Assembly: GCA_026724425.1 (NCBI GenBank)
Contig: JAIUCV010000002.1
Span: 8,499,001-8,563,000, forward strand
From: Erythrophleum ivorense
Lineage: Eukaryota; Streptophyta; Magnoliopsida; Fabales; Fabaceae
Direction: 5' to 3'
DNA: 64,000 nt
In this document: one piece after another, positions 11,855 to 21,891 of the stretch
Numbering within the stretch: position 1 is the first letter of the stretch
How the letters are laid out: every line of letters starts with the position of its first letter
The notes under the pieces: generated by a model
Databases searched by the model: none
Seen by the model: the letters and a program-made list of their open reading frames with translations, nothing else
What the model was told of the DNA's origin: nothing
Translations under genes and position numbers: made by a program

Positions 11855-13306
11855 TTAATTCTTGCAGGGTTGCAGGGGAGGACCGCACAAACAATCATTC
11901 CCGACAAATGCATTGGCTGGAAACTTCGCAGTTGGAATTTGACCACAAAGATGATTATAGCTGACATTCAGTTTCTCAAGCCCAGCAACGGCGTTAGGTA
12001 CCTTTCCAAACACCGAATTCTTCGCCAAATCCAAATATTTCAATGTTTTGACTATTTTCAAATCCTCCAAATCAAACCGCAATTTATTTTCCGATGCCCA
12101 AAACCCCACCAAATATTCTGTCCTATTCAGCAGCCCAACCGGACTTCCCCATATTTCGTTACCAGAAAGGTCGATATAATCATAGAAATAAGTCTCTAGC
12201 GGCTTCCAATCTTCTAGCTTCATCTTGATCCCACACTTCGCGAGCTTCAGAGAGAAAATAATCGGAGAGGAAGTGACCCATCTGGGTATTTCCTTCAGAT
12301 GGAATTTGTTATTGGACAAATCAAGCGATTCAATGCCTTTCACATTCATCTCAGGAAATGGGTCGACGAGAAAATTGTTGGAGAGGTCGAGATTGAAGAT
12401 CTTCGTGAGGTTTCCGAAACTTCTCGGCACGGTCCCCGAGAACCGGTTTGATGAGAGATCGAGGGTGTCAAGTGCCTTGAAATTCCCGAGAAAATCAGGG
12501 ATTTGTCCCGTGAGAGAGTTGTGGCCAAGCTCAAAGTAGCTCAGCTTCGATGCAAGCGTTGAAATGGAGGGTGGGATTTTTCCGGTAAATTTGTTCCGGG
12601 AGAGTCTGAGAATCCGGAGGTCTGTGAAAGACGAAAAAAAATCAGGTATGGTACCTGTGAGTTGGTTCCCTTCTAGACTCAGTAACGTGAGATTCTCAAG
12701 CCTGCGAATTCCATCGGGCACCGATCCTCGGAGAAGGTTTCCGCCGAGTTTGAGCTGCGTTAGCTTCGTCAACTCAGAGATTGAACTCGGTATTGGCCCT
12801 GTAAATCTATTCCCAGACAAACCAAGGGCGCTTAATCGGGTAAGATTACCGATATTTTCGGGTATTTGACCCGATAGTTTGTTATTTTCGATATAAATGA
12901 ATTGGAGGTTCGGTAACTTGAAAACAAAACCCGGAAAATTGCCCGAAATGTTTCTGAGATCTTGGAGGTAGAGTCCGTCAAGGAATCGGAGCTTTGAGAG
13001 TGAAGGTGAAATAATACCAGACAAAAAGCTGTTGGGTTTGTCGGGTTGACCGAAAAGGGTCAGACTTGTGACCCGTTTGTTGTTGGTTAGGCAATTCACA
13101 CCTGCCCAACTACAACAATCCGTACCCGACTTCCACGAGGCGAGCATGTTGGAGGGGTCGGATGTGATTCCAGCTTTGAAACCCAATAAACCCGATTCAT
13201 CATCCACGTGGCAAGTAGCAGCACAGACGCTGAGGCACCGTAAGGTGAAGATAGTAAAGAGGATGAGAGCTGTGGATGAGTGGAAGTAGGAGTGGGAGAG
13301 TTCCAT
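11855..13306 (-). CDS. Secreted leucine-rich-repeat protein (DRT100/FLOR1/PGIP-like class)
   Basis: Single-exon gene of 483 residues. The ATG at 13304-13306 is chosen because the open frame upstream of it has no earlier ATG. Residues 1 to about 29 form a signal peptide with a hydrophobic core and an ...SVCA cleavage site. The N-terminal cap has paired cysteines (ATCHVDDESGLLGFKAGI, then DCCSWAGVNC). About eleven plant-type repeats of the LxxNxLxGxIP form follow, and the C-terminal cap is CLCGPPLQPCKN. There is no transmembrane segment or kinase domain, so it is probably apoplastic or cell-wall-bound. The family includes PGIPs, FLOR1 and DRT100-like proteins; the closest group is probably the At1g33590/At2g26380 type. 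The ligand cannot be inferred. A relic of the malic enzyme promoter lies about 300 bp upstream. Confidence 0.9.
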   Translation of the reverse strand: MELSHSYFHSSTALILFTIFTLRCLSVCAATCHVDDESGLLGFKAGITSDPSNMLASWKSGTDCCSWAGVNCLTNNKRVTSLTLFGQPDKPNSFLSGIISPSLSKLRFLDGLYLQDLRNISGNFPGFVFKLPNLQFIYIENNKLSGQIPENIGNLTRLSALGLSGNRFTGPIPSSISELTKLTQLKLGGNLLRGSVPDGIRRLENLTLLSLEGNQLTGTIPDFFSSFTDLRILRLSRNKFTGKIPPSISTLASKLSYFELGHNSLTGQIPDFLGNFKALDTLDLSSNRFSGTVPRSFGNLTKIFNLDLSNNFLVDPFPEMNVKGIESLDLSNNKFHLKEIPRWVTSSPIIFSLKLAKCGIKMKLEDWKPLETYFYDYIDLSGNEIWGSPVGLLNRTEYLVGFWASENKLRFDLEDLKIVKTLKYLDLAKNSVFGKVPNAVAGLEKLNVSYNHLCGQIPTAKFPANAFVGNDCLCGPPLQPCKN

Positions 13307-13392
13307 TTTGTGTGAAATGATCAAGAATGATAGTAGAAAGGGATACGGGATTTGAAAGTGTGATGGTGCTTGTAGAACAGAGATGGGACTTT

Positions 13393-13402
13393 GATTTTAT
13401 AG
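13393..13402 (-). promoter_or_regulatory. TATA box of the LRR gene
   Basis: Minus-strand CTATAAAATC lies about 90 bp upstream of the LRR start codon. That is a plausible distance for a TATA element with a short 5' UTR. No other good TATA match is seen closer to the gene. Confidence 0.55.
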
Positions 13403-13614
13403 GGAAGACAAGTTTGACTACACATAATTGCTAAAAAGAGGCCTTCTTGCCACTTGGGTGTGAGAAAGGTAGGTTCGTGGCATGTAGATGGATAGAGGCA
13501 GCCACCACCATTGACTAACCAACCTGATAGCTACGATCATTAATCCTCTTGCATCCAACTCAGTAATTCTGTTAATTCTATTGATGACAGAAAGAGTAAG
13601 TACAAAAAATATGA

Positions 13615-14110
13615 AGATATCCATACCATTCTCTAAGACGCCACCGTTCCTCAATCCTCATCATCTTCAATGAGCTCCCCATCAGTGCAAATAACACAAT
13701 GTCTCCCTTTCTCTTCCACTCAATGCCACTTACCACCACACTACTCTGTGGAAGCAGTCAAGACTATTGAGTGCCTTACACCAATTCAATGACATCATGT
13801 TGGTGGGAACGTGGAATCTGCAGATTCTCCGCCTTCATTATATAGTCAATCTGTCTCTAACCAACTGATACACAGTTTTTTTCAAAAAACCGGGTGAAAA
13901 CAATACTATTTTTTATCTCTTTCCCATTTTCGCTGTGCCTTTCTATGGCTACATTTTTCCTTTCACTTTGTATTTTCCCAAGATATCAATGGTGCGTCAT
14001 TACTCACGTAGTTTTTAACAAATGCTAGCTATCTTACATTATAAGCTCATAAACACTTAATTCATAGAAGATTCATTTACAATGAAAACATTCAGCATTG
14101 AGCTTTAATG
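13615..14110 (-). pseudogene. Relic copy of malic enzyme promoter, 5' UTR and first codons
   Basis: Homologous to the malic enzyme 5' end around 7690-8400. The minus-strand read of 13615-13660 repeats the start of the malic enzyme reading frame (MRNGGVLENG compared with MRNGDVSENG in the intact gene). A roughly 10 bp insertion near the start codon puts the original ATG out of frame. Similarity stops after about a dozen codons, and the rest of the enzyme is absent. Promoter similarity continues upstream through gacatcatgttggtgg (13790-13805), atctctttcccat and atgctagct. Compared with copy 1 there is an extra block of about 50 bp in the presumed 5' UTR. The segment points towards the LRR gene in the same orientation. 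Confidence 0.7.
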
Positions 14111-14810
14111 ATAAAGAACTTGTTTGTTTTTTAGCAGTAAACTTTGGTTGGTGGAGTACTATCTAAAACTAAAGAATTCAAATTTTAATATCAATCCAGG
14201 CTAAAATTAAGCAAAACCACCGCTAAAGACACTAACGACGTCGGTTATCCAAACCATTACTATATTATCTTGTCTTTTCTTTTTGGTGGTACAAGAGCAA
14301 AGTGGGAAAGGTTAAGGGGAACAGTTAAAGATGGGAGAAAAGGGGATAGGGGAAACAGTTAAGAAACCTAGTCCAGCTGGTTCTAATCTCTTCCCTAAGA
14401 AGACTATAACAAAAGGATCTAAATAAGAAGCAAATATCCTGTATATCTTGTTAGATTAAAGTGGATATACAAAATATATAAATGATATCTAAATAAATCA
14501 AAATGCAAAAAGACAGTTACCTCCAACCATTGCTCCGAGTTTTATTATTTTTTATCTATAGGATGCTTTTAAGCTTTTATTTCTCTTATTGATAATGTAT
14601 ATAAATATTGTGAACTCAATTTGACTTAAAAAATCAAGTTTAGGAATTTCTATTAATAACAAAATTGAACATATAAAAGGTAGTGAAATAGCATAGGTGC
14701 TAAGACATACTCTCTAAATCAAAGACATAATGCAAAGGACTATATCCATTAATGATGCTATTTGCAGATTTATTTGACTTACTTGCCATTTGATTTATTA
14801 GCCATTTTAT
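14111..14810. other. Intergenic DNA
   Basis: Lies between the relic malic enzyme promoter and the LINE remnant. No coding region, RNA gene or clear repeat was recognised. Confidence 0.5.
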
Positions 14811-14819
14811 TTGACTTCA

Positions 14820-15484
14820 TGGCAACATTCACATGTCCTGCCTGAGTGTCCCTATTGTCTCGCGTCCTTGTTGGCCAACTTCTTTAAAGACGTGAGCGAA
14901 GAGCAGTTGTATCCCACATTGACCTGGGTCTTCAGTGAGATCCCCCTTCACACCATAATGCTTCTGATAGCCGATAAGGAGTTTGATTCCTTTGAAGTAA
15001 TGCAGTTTAGATGCCAATGCATCTGCTTGAATAAAGTGCCATTGAGATAACGACTGCAAGAAACCGGAGGTAGGGGACGTTTCTTTTTTTCCGTTTGTTA
15101 AAAGAAATAATGATTGACCATCCTTCTCCAACTGGGTCGCAAAATGGGATTGTCTCTTCAGGCTCATGCTGCCTGGGGAATTGGATATGTTCTGCAAGGA
15201 GATAAGGATGAGTTACACGGTAGTTTTGATCCGGTCTGAAGAAGGGAGGTTGGATTTGCCATAACTCCCTCATGCACAGTTCTGTTCTTGGCTTACCAAA
15301 TCCCATGCAACGTGATGATGATGAGTTTTGCTAAAAATTCCCATTGGTCAGCCTGATCATTGTTAATCCAAGCTTGGAGCCAGCTGATAAGATTCAGTTG
15401 TTGGATGCCGTCACCCCTTGAGGCTAACGGAGAGAAAAAAACCTCCTTTAAAAAAAGAACTGACAGCCCTTTTTCAAAATTCAA
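14820..15484 (-). mobile_element. Degraded LINE (non-LTR retrotransposon) fragment, RT tail to RNase H
   Basis: Minus-strand frames broken by shifts and stops. The order fits the 3' part of a plant LINE ORF2: a zinc-binding/linker-like piece (WINNDQADQWEFLAKLI, then TLHGIW and TELCMRELWQ), followed by an RNase-H-like piece (ADALASKLHYFKGIKLL, then GDLTEDPGQCGIQLL). The region is less AT-rich than its surroundings. Assignment rests on recalled family patterns, not on alignment. It is non-functional and truncated at both ends. Confidence 0.45.
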
Positions 15485-18050
15485 AAACTAATCAATTAAT
15501 TAATTAACTAAATTATTAATTTATTAATTTGGATTTAACTTAAATTCTAACATTACATAGAAGTTCAGATAGTAATAATAGGCTTCTTAGCAGTTAAACT
15601 AGTTAGAGGTAAAACTGATTTTGACTAATTTTCTATTTTTATTGAGTCCCTTTCATTTTCAAAAGTAAATGTCTTTACTCTAGAGGAAAAAATACAAATA
15701 ATACCAAGATGATGTTATGGGAAACAAATTTCTCCATGTTTCACTAGATATCTTTTCACTAAGTCTGCAGATAAGATGGCATGTAAAAAGATTTAGTTAA
15801 TGTATTGCCAATGGTTTACCTCAAAGTAATGTCTTTGATTAGCATTTTATGTCCTAGTTGTATCTTCATCTCCAATAGACAATCAAATTCTTAAAAAGTA
15901 AATATGCTAAGTAGACAAATTGTCCATTTTCTAAATCTTAATTTCTTTTATCACTGGAAAATGGAGCAAACAGCAGAGTTTAAGTTCAAGAATTTTCAGC
16001 TTAATACATCTCTTTACTCTCTCTCTTTCCCTCTTTGTAGCCGTAAACAAAGATTTCGAAGTACCACTATTCACTCTAGATGCCATAACGTGCGTCTAGT
16101 GTACCACTATTCCTTTTAACTTATTCTGAGTTTCTAGAAAAGTGGGGTGAAAGGGTACCCAGCACCCAATAAGCATGAAATGTCTGTGTAGTTGTTTTCA
16201 CAATTCGAAGCTACAAAAACTCCTAATGTCTAGGCTGACGTTCTAGCTAGGGATTTCCAAGCAAAACACATCTCTGCATTCTGAACTGGACTGAGATTAA
16301 ATTATAACTTTAGTACAGAATTGTCAAGTGATAAATAACATACTAAAAATAATAAGACAAAGCACAACACTTGAAGTGAAATAACACTTTTCCCCTGCAG
16401 AAGGCCGCAAGGAACGAGATTACTGGCCATCAAGTTACAAAACTGTTAAGTTGCCCGTATAAAGTTTTCAAAAAGACAAGCATCTCTAAATTCAGCACGT
16501 ATAAAAACAATGAGAAAAAGTCTACTTGTATATCTTTTAAATTATTCAATAGACTTCACTTTCATCTATATACGTCAACTGCAGAGAACAAGTAGGTTTT
16601 AAAAGCTTTTAAGTAATTGGCCACAGAATTGCTTGCACTTCAGTAATAATTGACAGAGGGGCACCTACTTTAGCTGTAATTGATTAGGAAACAGTAAATT
16701 CAGCTTCACAAAAAGAATGGCAGCCCCACCAGCAGAAAGCAAGAGACGATGAACATAAACCAAACTAGAACAAGGATTCAAATTAATAACATGGGTTCTT
16801 ATTGCTATACGGATCACTCCTCGTGGTTATCCCCTTTTTCTTAAAAATTGGATTAAACTAACATAAGCAAGAACTCAGATAAATTCTTTTACTTTACATG
16901 AAAATTTATGAAAAAAATATGTCTTAACAAGTTGTTTAACAAATTAAAGATGATCTCCATAGTACCAAATGATGAACCGTAAAACAATCTAATATTGTTT
17001 ACCGCATGCATCGTGGTGCATGCATACCACGCTTATAGGAGTATCCGCAGAAGGCGAGGACGGTCAACCAATACGAATCCTCTATTGTCTCCTCACGCCA
17101 CTTGTAAATACATGATTAAGTACATAAATTATTTTCTTTTATACAAAGTGAAACAGACACTGCAAATGTATTTGTATAAATGTCCTTGTGACTATCGCAC
17201 GTAAACGTGTTCAGTAAGCTTAATAGAAATCTTATTGGGGGAGATCATAAGACCCCATCTATACGACTAGTATTAAAATTTAGCTTTGGAATTATAGTTT
17301 TAATTATAACTTTGTTAAACATTAGAATTAATTTAGAATCTTAATTTTTATGCTTTTTTTAATAAGAGTTAGGAGAATAAATTCTGCTAAATATTGACTT
17401 TTAAATTTAAATTTGAATAGTTAAAATAGAAAACATACTTCCTCAATAAGCCATCTCCTTAAAATTTAAATTGGATGTTTGAATTGTGTGAAGACTTGGA
17501 TTTGCAACTCATTCAACAGACTATGACATAATTAGCTACTCATTTACAAAACTCAAGTGCATTATTGCACCCTTTGTATAAATATATATATGTATATATA
17601 TATTGGGTTTGTTTAGATCGATTTTAGCATACTTTAATTGATTCACACTATTATCATTTATATCAAAATTAAATAATTCACGGAAAGATTATGACTTAAC
17701 AACAAAATATTGACAAAATTAAAATGTGGATCAGCATGGAAGCATGATACTAAGAGTTTAGATCATTTCATTTTTTTTTAATATTAACAATTTCAAATTC
17801 AAATAAAAATAAATATAAAATGTGTAAAACTCACTATTTGAATGACTCTCACTTAAACCTGTAAAATTCATTATTCAAAGGAATCAATTGACCCAGTTAG
17901 TTTCAAATAAAAATTTTAAAAAAATCCATATCCAATAATATGATAGGCAAACAAGCCAGGCTATAATTAGCTTTAATTTAAGCCTAAATCTAAAATTTAC
18001 CTTTTAAGTTCGTACACTGGATGGTGTGGAAGAGCTACATTTGTTTGCTA
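15485..18050. other. Intergenic DNA upstream of the SHH1-like gene
   Basis: No gene recognised. It contains the second copy of the dispersed repeat at about 17003-17130, a short (TA)n near 17580-17603, and otherwise AT-rich unique-looking sequence. Confidence 0.55.
17003..17130. repeat. Dispersed direct repeat, copy 2
   Basis: Partner of 9708-9830 in the same orientation. It begins gcatgcatcgtggtgcatgc and ends in a gccacttg ... taagtacat tail. The open frame in this copy differs in reading from that of copy 1, which argues against coding. Confidence 0.6.
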
Positions 18051-18076
18051 TTGGGCCCAAATCTACGAGAGGCCCA
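18051..18076. promoter_or_regulatory. Site II-like GGCCCA elements in the SHH1-like promoter
   Basis: TTGGGCCCAA at 18051-18060 (palindromic) and GGCCCATC from 18071 lie about 290 bp upstream of the start codon. GGCCCA/TGGGCC elements bind TCP factors and are typical of broadly expressed plant genes. Their use here is inferred from position. Confidence 0.4.
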
Positions 18077-18358
18077 TCAGTTATTAAATTTCGGGCTTAA
18101 CGACATTCTCCTGACGTGACGGCTGATCATCCACAAAGTTGCCGGAAGCTGGCGGCTCGGCTCTCGATTTTCGTTCAGCATCAGTCGCCAATATAATCCA
18201 TTTACCAAATACCCTATAAATGCAAAAATACCGAAACAAGAAAGAGAAATCCCTTGCTAGGGTTTTGAGCCACTCAGCTCCACAGGCGCAAAACATAGAG
18301 AAATTTCGTCATACAAGCGTTTTGTTTTATTTTTATTCAGCGGAAGGGAGGTACGTTC

Positions 18359-21300
18359 ATGGACCGCTTGCGTCCTAGGAACAGACCAATCTTTTTTGGA
18401 TTTACCAATGCTGAGGTATAATTGTATTACTCTGACTGTTTTTTTTTTTAATGTTTAAACATAAACTTAGGCTACCGATGGATTTTTGAAGAAGCCTGTG
18501 TTTAGTTGTTATTGTGCACTTGGTAGATTCATCTGTTTCTGGAGTCAGTTTTCAACTGTAATCTATATTAGCGGGTCAATGTGTGTTCAATGACGTTTGT
18601 GGAATTTTAATTGCGAATGCCTATGTTCACTAATGTATCCCAGAGTTTCATTAAGTGATGGCTATTCTATGATTTGGGTAGATAAACACATGGAGTCTTT
18701 ATCTATTGGCTTATAAATCTTTAGGGCATTTCTTTTTCTTTGTTGTATGATTGAATCTCCTATACTGATTGATACCAAGACCAGTTTTGTGAGTATTACT
18801 TGTTAGACAGGCCTGGAGTAATTTTTGTTGTGCCTTTTTTATCTTCCGTCATATACTGGATATTATATTTATTTTTAATTCTTCTACATGGTTTAATAAG
18901 AGTCATGCGTTTCAATGATGGTGATGACGGGGGAGGCAACAATACCAAACTTTTGTGTCTGTTTACTATCCCTGGAATTGTAAGAAGAGCTTCTCTTGCT
19001 TCAAGCAGAAGTACAGCAGTATTCGTATTTTGAGAGTGATGACACTCGTTTGAAACTCTAGGCAAGTCGGTTCCTGTTCAAGGAAACTACAAAGATTTTC
19101 TAAATACTAACACCACCAATAAAATAATAACGAAAGTGCAATAGCATTTGGATAACTCTGGATGATATTCTGGCAATGCAATTATGCTCCTGCCCTGGAG
19201 ACTATTCTTATATTATAATGAATTGACTTTTGCCCCACCCTGGCGAACAGATTGAGAAAATGGAGAAAGTGCTAAAAGAATTGGGGGAACAATCAATGGG
19301 CAGGGAATTTTGCCAAAAGCTTGCTAGAAGTTTTAAGTGAGTTTTCACTCTGGATACTTTGGTGGTTTAATTTTCGATGTTTGTTGATTTCTTTTCTGGT
19401 AATAAGATAAGAGGCTTGTGTTATCACTGCATGAGTGCTGCTTGTGTATTATGTCTCTGCAGCCGCTCCTCTGGTCGTGCTGGCAAACCGCTTGTAAAAT
19501 GGAGTGAGGTGATTACATTTTCTTATATCATGTGTTTCATTTAAGTCCCAATAGGCCTCTTTTGTGGCTTTTAGTTCTTTCACTCTTTCTTAGTTATTCC
19601 TTTGTTTCTTTGGGGAGAGGATTTTCAGATACAGAGTTGGTTTCAGACAAGGCTTCAAGACTTATCTAAAGTCCCTAAAAATGAGTTGATTCTTCCAAAA
19701 GGCCTTGAAAGTAAGGAAGGTGAGAGCTCTTGTATGCTTAAGGGTTCTTAGCATAGCTTCTACTTCTACCTCTAAACTTCATCCTTTACATAAAACTTTA
19801 TGTTTATGCGTTCATCAGAATTACCATGTCTTCTTCTCTTGGTTCTCTATATATGTTTATCTTTTGACTTCTGAAGTGCAAATGATGTTGTCAACTTATT
19901 ATTAATGGTTGATTCCTAAAATCTTCTACAACTTGTGATTTGCTCTAACATTGCCATAAACAAACACGGAAAAGGAAAAGGGAAAGAGAAGAAAATTGTT
20001 TAGTAAATTCATCCAGAGTTAATAATTTCAGTATAGTGGTAACAAAAATCATTTGTTTTAGGTAGTATTCTTGCAATCTCTCCCATTGCACTAGTTGTGA
20101 TGTGTACTTGTTAGGCAGCCAAATTTACTGTTGATGTGTATGGGTTTTATGTTGCAAATGCCCTTCATTCCATTTATTTGCTGAAAAATGATAAATGTGA
20201 TAAAATGATTATGTGAAATTGTTTTATGGTATTAGGAATATATTCCCTAAATAAAAATAATGACACCGAAGGTGCAAAAGTTGGCAGTAATGAAGGAAGC
20301 ATGAAGAGCAATATAGCATTCCACAGCCCCTTCTCACATTTTATTTCCCTCTTATTGATTTTAGCTAGCTGATATGCTTGTGTTTATAGATAGATATTTT
20401 GGTCAATGTGCAGTTTATTGTATCAAATCGGCTCATCCAGTGGAGGTTGTCTCTGAAATGAAATATTTGCTTTTTAGGAGAAATTATCCGAGACCCATCA
20501 GAGTTGGAATTTGAGGCAAAGTCATCAAAAGATGGAGCATGGTGAGCATATGCCAGCTTGTATGAATTGGTTTAGTAATTTCATTTGTAAACTGCTGGAG
20601 GAATGGATAGGGCTGGAACCACATTGTAGGCCCCTGCCCTCCGACAGTAAAGATTTATTACTATATTCTACTCTGCTTCTAGCTAGACCTTCCCAGGCGG
20701 TCCTTGCCTTCTCAAATATTGAAATTTAACTCTGATAGTTGTTAAAAAATATCAACAATCTCATGAAAAACCTTCATAATCACTACTTTATTGCTGAAGT
20801 TAAGCCTTCCTACTTTTGTGTAGTTAAACTTTACATTTATCTGAAAAACAATTAACTAGTTTCCCCTTTAGCATTGACTGTTAGAAAGCTGCTGTAACAA
20901 TTTTTATAGTGGGGTTTTGACAAAATACACTACACCTAACCTAGCCTCAAAGGCCAGCTTCTGTACAATTTGAGCTTTGGCACCACCACCAGGCTTTTTT
21001 AACATGTGCTATGGCGGTTTTTTTTTTTGTGTTTTTTTTTTGGGGGGGGGGGGGGGGGGTGGAGAATGGAGTTATAACAGCAATCATTACAAGAATACTG
21101 AAGAACATTCCTAAGCTTTTTGTATATGCTGCATTCAAAGTTTTCACATATTTGCTACTTGGTCTAGATGAGTCTACATGATGGTATTTTAAACGATCGT
21201 TATCCAAATGTTGTAAGGTATTGATATTTTCTGCAGGTATGATGTTGAGAAGTTTCTTGCTCACAGATTTCTCAGCACAGGCGAAGCTGTAAGTTTTCAT

Positions 21301-21891
21301 TATCACAAGTTTCATAGCATAGTGCTGCAAGACTTGATGTTGGGTTGATCATTTTGACACTGTCCCAACAAAAAGAATGGAGAAGTTTCGCCTTTGATAG
21401 AGTTTTGCCCTTTGTTAAAGGAAGTCCGCGTCAGATTTGTTGGATTTGGAGCTGAGGAAGATGAGTGGGTCAATATAAAAAATGCAGTAAGAGAACGCTC
21501 AGTCCCATTGGAGAATACAGAATGTTCCAACCTGAAAGCTGGAGACCCTGTCTTGTGCTTTCAGGTGATTCAGACTTCAGTGTACTGACCAAATTGTCGT
21601 CTACCTTAAGTGTATTTTCACTTGACAAATTCATTTGGATTTTAGGAGAGGAGAGATCAAGCAATTTATTATGATTCCCACATTTTAGAGATCCAAAGGA
21701 GAATGCATGATATCAGAGGCTGCAGGTGTCTCTTCTTGATTCGGTATGATCATGACAACAGTGAGGTACGAACTACTACTATCTTTGCTTGTGCTAACAA
21801 GTTAGTGTGTAATGCAAAATTTCCAGTGTCATTTTTCCAATTCCAGGAAAAAGTTCGCTTGAGGAGACTTTGCTGCAGACCAAGATCCTAG
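18359..21891 (+). CDS. SHH1: SHH1/DTF1-like homeodomain and SAWADEE domain protein
   Basis: Chromatin reader of RNA-directed DNA methylation. In Arabidopsis, SHH1 binds H3K9me2 with unmethylated H3K4 and recruits RNA polymerase IV. Nine exons join in phase to 234 residues: 18359-18415, 19251-19336, 19463-19508, 19629-19719, 20478-20541, 21237-21288, 21421-21564, 21646-21765, 21847-21891. Residues about 13-80 form a divergent homeodomain (IFFGFTNAEIEKMEKVL ... EIQSWFQTRLQDL). The SAWADEE domain runs from about 107 to the end: AKSSKDGAWYDVEKFL, RVRFVGFGAEEDEWVNI, then the zinc ligands Cys178, His192, Cys206 and Cys208 (C-H-CxC, as in SHH1). It is slightly shorter than the roughly 258-residue Arabidopsis protein. 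SHH2 is the alternative, but the N-terminal sequence fits SHH1 better. Confidence 0.88.
21032..21059. repeat. T(10)G(18) homopolymer tract in an SHH1-like intron
   Basis: Within intron 5, about 180 bp upstream of exon 6. Same T-then-G order as the tracts at 27134-27162 and 61452-61472. Confidence 0.85.

Noticed and set aside
11870..13289. Several plus-strand open frames of 73-109 codons
   Set aside because: They are antisense to the LRR coding sequence and owe their openness to its repeat structure.
18084..18296. Minus-strand 70-codon frame upstream of the SHH1-like gene
   Set aside because: It overlaps the presumed promoter and 5' UTR of that gene and has no family resemblance.
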